DNA from: Anas platyrhynchos
Lineage: Eukaryota; Chordata; Aves; Anseriformes; Anatidae
Length of the DNA stretch: 64,000 nucleotides
Direction: 5' to 3'
Assembly: GCF_047663525.1 (NCBI RefSeq)
Contig: NC_092591.1
Coordinates: 34,629,001-34,693,000, forward strand
Within the stretch, counting starts at the first letter, position 1. Every line of letters starts with the position of its first letter. The notes beneath the pieces are model-generated. The model did not search any database. It saw nothing but the letters and a program-made list of their open reading frames with translations, and was not told where the DNA came from. Of this stretch, positions 26,501 through 40,815 are shown in pieces. The position numbers and the translations under genes were made by a program.

Positions 26501-29500
26501 CTTCAAGTAGTACTCTTTCAATAGTGTAGTGTTTCATCCTGTACTTCCTTGCTCTATAGTGAGAACTGTGGAGTTCTAGTGCTTAGTGTCTAGTAAGACT
26601 GTTAAAAATGTCAAGTACTCTTACTTATACATTTGAGGCAATGTCTTAAACTTTCTTTAGTAGCTGCTATTTTAAATTCTAAGGCTATTTTTAAGTAGGT
26701 GGTAGCTTAGAACCTTCTTTTTAGTGGGTTGCCTGCTTGAAATATCTGTTTTAAATGAGAGAATACCTTAGCTTGACTACATAGCCTGTCAGGTGACTTT
26801 ACAACAAAAAATCTAATAGAGTAATTTTAGGGTAAGGAAAAGCAAGTTCTTGATTCATGGAAACACTTGTCATTATTGGGACAGGATAACAAATGATGCC
26901 AGAGAAGATGAAATGGATGAAAATCTTACTCAAGTAGGAAACATTCTTGGGAATTTGAAAAATATGGCTTTGGATATGGGCAATGAGATCGATGCCCAAA
27001 ACAAACAAATAGACCGGATAAATGTAAAGGTAAGTGTCAACGGTGTTTTCTGCCTTCAACTTGAGGATTGTTACTAATAAGTGATAAGGCTTGCTGTCTT
27101 TGACCTGTAATTGCCATAAAATATGCAGTTAAGATGATAGCATCCTCTAGTTGTCATGACTTGAATGAGAGAGAGAATTGGTGTTTGGGTATGTAGCTGA
27201 AAACTCAAATGCATTAGAGTGTCAGAGATCTTAAATACAGCTCTTAAATATAAGTCACTGCTAATTCCGAAAGAAACTAAATTATATTGGATCAGTAGCA
27301 TAGACTTTTTTTGTAAGTATAACTGAGGTATTTGCTTTCAGGGTATCTTCTTGTGTGTAGTAGGGAAGAGGTTTTTTGTTTTTTTTAAACAATAGCAAAA
27401 CTCTTGAAATTCTTCTAAAAAACAAATACTATAAACCAAACTACTGACATGAGTATTTCTTTGCCCTAACTCAAAATCTCTACTGGCCTGGCCATGAGAA
27501 ATTATAGCTTTTGTGGTGCACAGGGACATGGTCTGCTTTCATTTGCACATGAAGTTAGCTAGTCCCAGCCAGAAAAAAACTCATTCTGTGCCACCACTCC
27601 TCCCTGTTTTTATTATTTTTTCAAGATTAACTTCCTCAAATAGATTTATCATGCAAATCTGATTTGGGGGTTTCTTCCAGTGGGCAACTTACGAGGAAGT
27701 TCGTAATATTTCAGAAATCCCCATATTTTGAAATGAACAGAAGCTCTTTTACAGTCTTCTTGGTTAAGAAGGGAAACAAAGCTTTAATGAATGGTATGTG
27801 TTATGGATTTTAAAAAAGCAGAAGTAGACACGTTGCTGTAAACTAATAAAATGAAGACAAGATAGGAAGTCAGATACCACTGAGAAGCCTAGTCAGAAAA
27901 GCCTAGTAGGTTTAACAGCTCTCAAATATTCAGAACAAGAGTGGTTAGTGTGATGTAGATGCTGCTTGTGCATATGTCAGCATCTCAATTTTGACTAGTA
28001 ATTAGTAGTAGTACTTGTTGTATTAATGTCAATCAACATGATCTTATTGGATGTGTCTAAATTGTCTTTCACTGTTCTCTGAAACTGCACATCTGAGGTA
28101 ACTTAAGTAAAAAAACTCAAACATTTTAAAAGACACTAAAACTGAAGTTCATCAGAATTTAAAATGTGGTGTGAAACCTTTAGCACTTAAAGTGGTCTGA
28201 ATATTGTCAGTCAAACCAACTGCAAGTAGAAATTATTATTTTTAGCTTTAGTGTTCCTCTTCTGGTAGTTTCAAGCACCTGTTTTGTCTTGATGCTCTTA
28301 CATTTTAGTGGTTTGAATAAATCTTGCTCGTTAAATCTTACTAACTCTTGGAATGTAATCTAAAATTAGAATTGCTTTACAAAAGAGGAATAAAAATGCC
28401 AAATGCAGCCCCTGGCTTTGAGACTAGTGATCTGACTATGGTCTCAGCATACTTTCATTCTTTTCTGCTAATAACCATTTTTTAAATGTAGTGAACAGTG
28501 TGGAAACTGAATTAAGATGTTGAGGGTAAATCTCCAAAGGACCATATGATATAAAGAAACAAGGAGCAGTACTAAGCTTAATTCCAGGAGAGTTTATAGG
28601 GATTTTTTTCAAGTCCAATCCACAGGGAAAGTAAAGACTTGATTGGGTGACTCCCAGCCTGCAGTGTTATGATACAATTGTAGTCTGAATATACCCATAG
28701 TAAACACATTACTGCCTTTTCCTTGGAAGAGTATCTGCTAGCTAAATCTATGTATTTACAAAATCGTGGCTTTTTTTGACAAATTTCTGTAATAAGTTTC
28801 TGCCACTCCCCAGCCATCAATGTGAAGGGCAGGAAGGAAAAAACATAATGGAAGGGCTTGAACGGCTGATGTCATACTAGTTAATTTCAGTATGAGTTTG
28901 TGAAATGGCTAATCTTTACCATAGGTAGAGCTTCTCGGGAGTTCCATGCCTTGTGGTGAGAGGAAAGGCTAGCTTTGTGCTTATTATCCCTACTGCTCTT
29001 TCCCTGCAGCATCTTGGATAGGGTATTTCAAAGCTCCTTATTGTACCATTCAGTGAAGCTATATCTTGATACTTTTTCATCCTACATAGTGGCTGACTTT
29101 TTCTGAGGCTCTGGTAGCAGTAAAACAATTATAAAATAAAGGGCTTTACTTATAGACACTATGCTGTTATGATACCATGACACTGTACGGATGTGTAGGT
29201 GGAAACCAGGGATTTCCACTTAGCAAAACAATTCTAACATAATGCCTAGAGGTCACTTTCAGTTCTCATTTATTACTCTTAGTCCATAATATTGAAGCCT
29301 CTCTGTAGGGGTTCTTATGATGCCCAAGCACTTGGAGGGAGGTGATCATTAACTCTTTGTTCTGTAAATTCTCCCTGACCTGCTGGAGCAGGCTACTCTA
29401 TTTTGAGGGTTAGCTAAAGACTGATTTTTTTCTCCTAATTTTGTTTATGATAAAATTGACAGCCTAAGGTGATTTTAAATAAAATAAATTTACGTCTATT

Positions 29501-29685
29501 TTACAAAAATTGCTTGTTTTGTCTACATAATATTTTGCAATTCAAACATCCTGTCAGTTTTAGTTTTTAGTGTGTTTTGCATGCAGTTTGCAAATGACCT
29601 ATGAATTTGTCTTTTTCAGGCAGATACAAACAGGGATCGCATCGAGCAAGCCAACATCAGAGCAAAGAAACTCATTGAAAATTAA
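20587..29685 (+). CDS. SNAP23: Synaptosome-associated protein 23 (Q-SNARE)
   Basis: SNAP23, the ubiquitous SNAP25 relative, supplies the Qb and Qc helices of plasma-membrane SNARE complexes for exocytosis. Coding exons: 20587-20643, 21202-21243, 22000-22048, 22818-22935, 26209-26358, 26885-27029, 29620-29685; all have GT-AG introns and matching phases. The joined product is 208 aa (211 in human as I recall) and starts [19 protein letters not shown]. The palmitoylated cluster CCGLCVCPC gives C79, C80, C83, C85 and C87. The ionic-layer glutamines are Q48 (in DEQG) and Q177 (in DAQN). The linker, about residues 90-138, is divergent and Gln/Ser/Gly-rich. The Qc motif covers about residues 140-205, and the protein ends KKLIEN. 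It has no transmembrane segment, as expected for a lipid-anchored SNARE. Nothing is broken. Confidence 0.97.
22195..22432 (+). mobile_element. CR1 LINE fragment (3' end)
   Basis: The stretch follows the CR1 3' consensus: a GATATTAGGAAGAATTTTTTCA-type block, a block around 'gctgtccagggatgtagtggagtc', then 'gttgggcttgatgatc' and a diverged terminal 'gattctga'. It is 5'-truncated and old, inserted in sense orientation in SNAP23 intron 4. CR1 is the dominant avian LINE, which supports a bird (or another sauropsid). Confidence 0.85.
22936..26208 (+). other. SNAP23: SNAP23 intron 5
   Basis: Intron between the cysteine-cluster exon and the linker exon. It contains a 19-base tandem repeat (GTCACATNGTTTCCTGTAN, about 23890-23926) and the microsatellite at 25329. 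No other feature recognised. Confidence 0.75.
25329..25371 (+). repeat. (TA)n / (ATCT)n microsatellite
   Basis: A compound TA and ATCT repeat in SNAP23 intron 5; likely polymorphic in length. Confidence 0.9.
27030..29619 (+). other. SNAP23: SNAP23 last intron
   Basis: AT-rich intron before the terminal exon. I see no repeat, RNA gene or extra exon. Confidence 0.75.
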
Positions 29686-30485
29686 AACCCTCTGTCATTG
29701 TTCAGTGACACTGTCCTTTCCAGCTGCAAGCCACCGTATTCTTGGATCTGTGAAACTTCCTCTATGCTGAAATGAGAGGGGCTGGGAAAAATGAAGCAGT
29801 ACCCTTTCTATAGGGATTCCTTTTCTTTTTTTTTTTTTTTTACTGCTTCATGTAAACATGGTCTTGACTCCAAGAAAGCAGTCAACATAAGTTCCTCCTA
29901 CTCATTTACCTTCACTTTCTTAAACTGCTCAGGGCTGAAAGTGTCATGGCTTTGAGAACTTTGTCATGTTTTATTCCCCCCCAGTCTCTTTTCTTGCATC
30001 CAAAATACAGTTCTTTACTGAAGTTGAATAAGCAGGGTAACGTGAATTCACAGTTCTGGAAAGTTGAGGAGGGCACTTTGCACTGTTTGAAATACCTCAT
30101 AAGTTGAGTGTCTTCACTAAAACAGGGACTTGGTGAGTATTGTCTGCCTTGTATCTCTAAGCAGGTTAACCATGGCTTTACAATTCAGACCACGTGACTG
30201 GTTTGGGGTTGAGCATGTGGACTACAACATTCAAGAGGCCCACTGGTTACTACTTCTGGGTTGAGGGCTTTAAAAACACTTCCTAAACATAAAAACTTTA
30301 ATGTAAAGCTAACTGGAGGGGCGTATAGTTTTCAATTTATTTACTGTAAATTGACATTTGGAGGCCATGACTAGGAAATCATGCTGCATTTTTCTAGTAT
30401 CTAGTATTATCATGTGTTTATATAGCTGATCTTACACTCTCTGTGCATGCAAGTAGAATACAATAAAAATCTCCCTGAAGCATTT
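29686..30485 (+). other. SNAP23: SNAP23 3' untranslated region
   Basis: The stretch after the TAA at 29683-29685 stays in the terminal exon and contains a T run (29826-29840). An AATAAA at 30462-30467 is the first good polyadenylation signal. A second AATAAA at 30802-30807 could give a longer form. Confidence 0.6.
30462..30467 (+). terminator. SNAP23: Poly(A) signal AATAAA, probable SNAP23
   Basis: AATAAA about 780 bases after the SNAP23 stop codon, on the coding strand. An alternative lies at 30802-30807. Confidence 0.55.
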
Positions 30486-33400
30486 CTTTGATGGCAAACT
30501 GTGTCCATCATCTAAAAGTTAGGTTTTAAGTGTTTGAATGAGGCATCTGAACTGGAAGGAACTAAACTGAGTAGAAAAGCATGCAGCTTTCTCACATCCC
30601 ATATTGGATTCTATCTTGGCCAGTTCTCACTGGAGTTCAGTTGCTCTTTCTCCAGTGCAAAAGTGATGGAGATTGTGCAGTTTATTCTCAAAAGTGACTT
30701 TGGGGGAGCTTCTTAAAGCTACTGAAAACTAAGATTATAGAACTTCTTTGTCATAAGTCTGGAGGAAGCTTGGAGTATGTAAGAACTGTTTGTTAGCTGT
30801 AAATAAACTAGTTGTAAATTAATTCCTGACTAGTTTATTATTACAGACTTTGGATCTGGCAGTTGGAAATATTCCAAGTTGATAACAACTAAAATGTTCC
30901 TCATCTGTTGCAGAATAGAAGACCAGGTGAGGTAAAGCTTTCCTCTAATGAAGAGGAAAAACACTTCTGTTTTACTATGATAAAACCAGACTTAATCCCA
31001 GGGTTTTCTTTGTTTTTTGACAGTCCACAGGTATCTATGTAGCTATTAATAAGAAGTCCTAGGGCTAAAGAGATAACACTAATCTGCTGAAATGTAAGAC
31101 AAAAAATGTTAAATGTTCTTGTTTTCAGAAGTACAATCAGTGTTACAAATATATTGTCAGTTTGCTCCCAGCACAACTTCTTGTGGAAGAAAAAAAACTG
31201 ACCAAAGGATGAAGATGCTGCATATAGTAAATAGGCCAGTAGTAGACTGTCTTATGTAGGGCAGAGTGTTTTTTTTACAGGGACTGGATATTTTAGTACC
31301 ATGCCTTGGCTTCTGTCTGGCATCCAGTAATTATTGGAAAGCTAATGAATTCTGAAAGTTTATTATCTACCCCTATTGGTAACAAAGGCTACATGCTTAA
31401 AAACATGAATAGCAAAGAAGTACTTGTAAGAACATTGCATAGTAAATTTCTAACAGCCTCTTGCTTTGGAAAGCATAGGGAAGTGGAATGTTTTTTCTTC
31501 CTTCTTATAGACTTTGGGTTAATTGAAGGAATACTTGCTGCTGATTATGAAAGCAAAGCATGCATTATTTAGCTGTGATTGTCTCCTGGAACGGAATACT
31601 AAAGCAGTTCTGCATTCTGCTTAGAACGGTGCAGATCTGCGCTGTGGCATCTTGAGACACCTTGGAATGTTCTTCCTTGCTATTGCAAGTCCACGTTCTT
31701 GACTTCCCTGTGCTTCAGCCACAAACTCTCATATTGACTGAAAGAATGCTGTGATGAGTATGCAGAAATCTTCATGTTACAATGCACATCACACAAGGAA
31801 ATAACTGCCAAGACTCTAAACTTAAGGATTAGCTAAATATAATCGTTTTGCAGCAAGAGCCAAACCTGTCAGGGAGCTGGTGCCTTCATGTTAATGAACA
31901 AAACAGTCTGCTTCTTGGATCATTTTATTGTCATCTGTAGAGTAGATGCTTGCTTCCCATGTCTGTGGAATGTAATCAACACTTGTGCATCTTTATATTT
32001 CTGAATTCTATTAAGAATGAAGGTTTACAGTTTCTGCTTTTGATTGTTAAACTATATTGTGCACAACAAAATACATACTTCTATAACTAAACGTGATTTA
32101 GAACTATTTTGTCTTACAAGTGTTTTTGTTTAATTTCCTGTCCTTGAAAAACTTGGCAGAACTAGTTGCTACTATGCAACCAGGAAGTTTCCCTTCTATT
32201 TTTATTTCACAGAACTCCTGATGTTTACACAGGAAGGGATGTGGCTGGGAAGAGAGGAATATTCTGATCTTTCCTTTTCTTAAACACTCTAAGTTTTCAT
32301 CCCTGCATAATCAACATCACCTGACTTCAAACTATCAAATGTGTCCATCTCTTTGAAAGACTGGTAAGGCATGGGGCTACATTTGAGGATATTAAAGGAA
32401 ATAGGCAAAATAAAGCTTTCCTGTTGAGTATTGGTAATACTTGCTGGGCATCTATCTAGTCACATGAGATCTGGTGATTTAACCTTCTACCAATGCCATT
32501 TCACTTGCAGAGCAATTTAGGATTGTATTTTCTCTGTACTGGAGCATTAGATTCACATAACACTCTTAAGGGCTGGGGGGGATACAGACTTGCACCAGTT
32601 TTTAGGTGAAAGAAAGAACAGTGGTATCTGGGAGTGGCTTGGAAGAAGTGCTCTGCGTACAATGGTGGAGCTGCCCTAGTATATTTCTACCAAAACTTAG
32701 GGAAAAAATATTTAAGACCACCTGAGCATGTAATTACTGAGCAAGTACTCTATGTCCCATGGGCATGCTTAGACCATGATAGCTTATGGTGAACCATGAA
32801 ATTCAAGCTAGCGTACTAGATGAAAGATGAGTTTAAACCTGTTAACAGAGGGCTACATCTACATACAGCATGAGCTGCAGCACATGTTGCTTGTGCAGTA
32901 ACTTGCAAAACTTCTTCCTCTGAAGGTTCTATTGTGAAACAATTTGTGGTTAACACAATGCAGTGACTTGCAGATGCTAATTCACCTTTGCTGCGCTTGA
33001 AACAGCAGTGCACTATCTGAATGTTAATTGAATAAATATATGAAGTGTATGTGAATACCATGAAAAAAATGGAGAGCAAGTGAAATCAATCTGAAATAAA
33101 ATATACGCATGGATTGCTAAATGGGTTATGTTTTTCTACCTCAGTAATTCCCAAGCTAAAATGCAAGCATAGTTACACATGAAAAGAAAATTAGCAGTTT
33201 GTCACTTCTGCCATCTCCCCACACCCACTGTAATGCACAATTACTAATAGGTTAAGTGTAGTGCTGAAGTGTACAGAATGTTATATTAAATGACTTGAAC
33301 ATATTTTTTGCTGTGACCTAAAACATGAGGGTGTCAACCAGCTTTTTTTTTCCCTTGGGACAAATACCCTTCTGTTTCTGATAGAGAGTTGGATAATCCA

Positions 33401-35700
33401 GGACTAATTCACCAGCAATCAATATTCAGCATGGTGTTTTCTCCCCTTTGCTTTACAAAACATTTGGTAGCTGTTGTTAACTGCAAGGTAGCAAAGGAGC
33501 CTAACATTGTAGCTGAAATGTTTCCATATGCACTGATGGTTATGTAAACAACAAATGTTGACTTAGTATCTAACTCCAATATTTCTAAGAACATTAAGCT
33601 TTATTTTCTATAGCAATGCTAATGGCATCTTTTTCTTCCAACTGTTCTGTTGCTGATATTCCCATACTTAACTACACCATCTATTCTTATGTATCTTTTG
33701 ACTAGTCAGAGGAATCCTGCTAAGTAAACGTTCTACTTCAGAGAAGTAGCATGTCTGAGCATAGATTTACCCAACAAAAAGACCACAGCATAATATTGCA
33801 AAGTGGATGGCCTATTCTTTCATGCCTGTCTGACCTGGTGAGTTGCTCCTTTCTTATACAATGGGAAACCTGCCCAATGAGGGGCTTTGCCCTATGGATG
33901 TCTTAAGCATTGCAAATCTGTAGGATGAAAACTAATATTTCAAATGGGATTTTAAGTATCAAATAGAAGGAGCTGAACTTGAAACAAGTATGGGGCTTTT
34001 ACCTATTCACTGCCAGATTTGTACATGTTGTAACTTCTGAAGTATGTTTGTATGGAGCTGAACAAATTTCTGCCTTGCGACTATAAGGCCCTGCAGTTAT
34101 GCTGACATACATGGAGTGTTCTTGATACATTCCCCTAGTGATGTCTTGTAAAACAAAGTAGCCTAAAAACATCATCCTGCTGTCAGCTACTTCTGACTGG
34201 AAGCTACTGTTTTTTTTTTTTCTGTAGAATAGCACCTGGAATAGGAGTTTAAGTAGAACTGGTTCCATGCTGTTGTCAACCTGTTTATAACAATAATACT
34301 TGATACATGCATATCTGCCAGCCTGGGACCCCAGAGCATTTTTGAAGTGCAGCTGGGTGGCTGAGAGCCTGAGACATCCTCAGATGTCCTTGAGAAACAC
34401 AAACTGCAACAACTGTCCTCCTGCAAACAGTAGAAATTAATCCCCAAACTTTATAAAAATAAATAAATAAAAAATCCTAGAAGCAGAAGTTGATTTGAGG
34501 GGGAAATAAACAGGGTAGTTTATTTCTAGGCAGGAAAATAAAAGCTAGCAAGAACAGATAGTGATGTCTCTAACAATCCAAAAATAACTCAATGTCTATA
34601 CAAATTGGGGCTTCTCTGGAAGCTCTCCTGGGAGAATTTCTGTGCTTGAGATTTCTGGGACAGACTGGACCCTTGCTGGGAACATCTGGCTGATTCTGGA
34701 CTCCACAATACAGGTCATCTCAGAAAATGAAACTTTGTCTATTATTAGCTACCCTCAATCCTGGACGCAGTTTGGCAAATGCTACACCATATCATAACAC
34801 TTCACATAACATAGAGGTGTGTATAAAGTCCTTAATCATCAATACCTACTTGCTTTACTAGTGGCTATTTGTACTGATCTGTAATAAAGTAATGTAAGAA
34901 ATAAAATCTGTGTCCTTGTATATTATGAAATTCTACAAACCTATCTTTGCATACCCACAGGCTATTCAAGAATGGATTATAGCCATCCTTTGAATACTGA
35001 TTTTCCCTAAAGTGTTATTACTTAATAAGTATTACTCTGTAAGATTCTCAGAGAACTCTTATAAAATAAACACATTATCATAATTATAGTTATAGAGATT
35101 GACACAGAGGTAACTTCATTTTTCTTAATGTTTTCTTTCTGTTTGCAGCTAACAACCACAGTGAGTACACTTAATAATTATATTTGCACCTTTCAGGAGT
35201 TGACTGTATAGATGCCTTTCTAGCCTTGTGTAGGAAAGGTTAGGTATAGAAGGCTAGTTAATATATTCAGTGAGACTGTAAGAGTCTCATTAGGAATAGA
35301 TGTATCCATGCTTACATGTATTTTGCCAAGAAAAGCACTTAATACAGTTCTTCCTACCTCATTGTTTTGAGGATGCAGTACATCTTAACTGAATTACTAC
35401 CACAGTGTTGACATACTGGACTTCTCTGCAGTCTCACAGCAGTTGAAGTACAACTGTTACCAGCAGCTGATGGAACTGTGTATCTGAAGTGATTTTTTTT
35501 AATGATACCTTTGTAATATTGGTTAAAGTGACAACAGCAGCAGCTACACCAAATAAGCTTGAAATTCATTTTTGAAAACAATTTACTAAAATAAACAAGT
35601 ATGTTTTCATTTTCAGTATAAGTTAAATAACTGCATACATTTTTAGGTCTTTCTAGATGCTTTTGATAGTAAGGCAGCAGCAGTAGGGTGACAGCTAAGA
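30486..35700. other. Convergent intergenic region SNAP23-LRRC57
   Basis: About 5 kb between the 3' ends of two converging genes. Only short scattered open frames are present, none with recognisable similarity. It may include longer 3' UTR ends of either gene (AATAAA at 30802 on plus, and at 34519-34524 on minus). Confidence 0.65.
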
Positions 35701-35782
35701 CTTTTACAAACAGTCAGTGCAAGGATTTTATATTTTCCAGCAATATACATTTTACCGAATACATTGAAGGTAAACATCATCT

Positions 35783-35788
35783 TTTATT
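35783..35788 (-). terminator. LRRC57: Candidate LRRC57 poly(A) signal
   Basis: AATAAA on the minus strand (TTTATT on plus), about 630 bases after the LRRC57 stop codon. Another lies at 34519-34524. Which one is used cannot be decided from sequence. Confidence 0.35.
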
Positions 35789-36415
35789 TGATGCAGCTCA
35801 AGCAGAATAGAACTGTAGTGCAATTCCTGCTTATGGGGAAAAGTCTATGAAGGATGCTCAAACCATGATTTGTTTACTGAAAGCAGTTGATATAAATTCA
35901 GCCATAACTATTTGTGCTTCATTAGAAAAACTCATAGAGGTTAAGAACTAAAACATTATTTGTGAAAGTTCTTCTCTGTAGAACAGTGCTTACTGCAAAA
36001 TATACAACTTTTCAGATCTCCTTTTGATAGCAAAACTTCCATGTACTAGCATGGAAAAATGTTTCCAGGAGAAATGACTCTTATAGCTTAACACACAGCT
36101 TCCTGATGAAGGGGAACTGGCAAATTTGAAATGCTCTTTCCCTTTCTCTACTAAAGAATGAGCCCTGACAAAGGAGAACATATATTGTGTTAAAAGCTAT
36201 CATGGCTCAAAATCAAAACTGGCCCCTAGACAGGTTTATCAGTTCAGTACCCGTGTACTCTATTCCAGTTTATTCAATATGGCCTTAACAGACTGTACGA
36301 CTACTAGAGCGGAGTACTCTGAACATCTCCTTCACCAGTCTTGCTTCAGGTCAGTGAAGCAGGTGCCTCAGTCACTAACTCTTCTTATCAGGGATACACA
36401 GGATCAGAACAATGA

Positions 36416-40014
<3,599 letters not shown>

Positions 40015-40582
40015 CTGCAATAGAAATTCTGTTATAAAGCAAATGTAAAAAGTCATTTTATGCATAGTGTCACTAAAAGCTTCTCAATACACCAAACCAT
40101 TTTGCTGCTGCATTGTCACCTCTCTAAAATTTTGGATAAATATTTACCCAGCTTAAGATGCATTCTTTATTGCAGCCTGCACATTGAAATAATGCAATGA
40201 ATGTGGTTAGAACTACAGGGACAACTTTATAGTTCCCACGTTTCTGCTCTCCTGGGGCCCAGTTATGTAAGGCTGTTGTTTATGGAGACTCTCCGTGATT
40301 TCAGTAGCATCTACCAGGACAGCGCTGCTTTTTATCCAACAGTTTCGTTCAGTTTCTTGGAAGCACTCAGCGACAGGGCTCCTTTCTCTTCCTTCTCCCT
40401 GCAGTCACTGCCACCCCTCTCCTGTCACAGCAGCAGAGCTCAAGGAGCTCCAGGCCGGCGGATTAGCAGGGGCAGAGCCAGCAGCCGCCGCTCCCCCGGC
40501 CTCACCCCTCCTGCTCCCGGGGGCTCCCCGACCCCAGCTCCCCAAGTCCGGCGGCTCGGGGAGCCCCCGCACCGGCACCTAC

Positions 40583-40700
40583 CGACCCCGGCGGAAGCAG
40601 AGAGGGAGGGAGCCGCCTCCGCCGCGCCTCCCCGGCTCCCTCAAGCCCCGGGCAGCGGCCGCCCTTTCTCCCCGGCTCTCCGGAACCGGAACGCTGTCAG
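40583..40700 (-). other. LRRC57: LRRC57 noncoding first exon (approximate)
   Basis: A minus-strand donor GGGTCG|GTAGGT places the 3' end of a noncoding first exon at 40583, inside the CpG island. The transcription start is not visible, so the right boundary is an estimate that must fall before or around the HAUS2 start. Confidence 0.5.
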
Positions 40701-40719
40701 CGGGGCCGCCACGCCCGGC

Positions 40720-40815
40720 ATGGCGCCCGCCCGCCGCTCCCAGCCGCCTCCTCCTGCATCCGGCCGCTATGGCGGAACGGCGCCGCTCGGTTTCCGCGGC
40801 AACGGCGGCCGCTAG
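40720..40815 (+). other. Upstream ORF overlapping the HAUS2 start
   Basis: An ATG at 40720 opens a 31-codon frame ending at TAG 40813-40815. It is out of frame with HAUS2 and runs across the HAUS2 ATG at 40769. If transcription starts upstream of 40720 it would be expected to lower HAUS2 translation. The start site is not known. Confidence 0.4.
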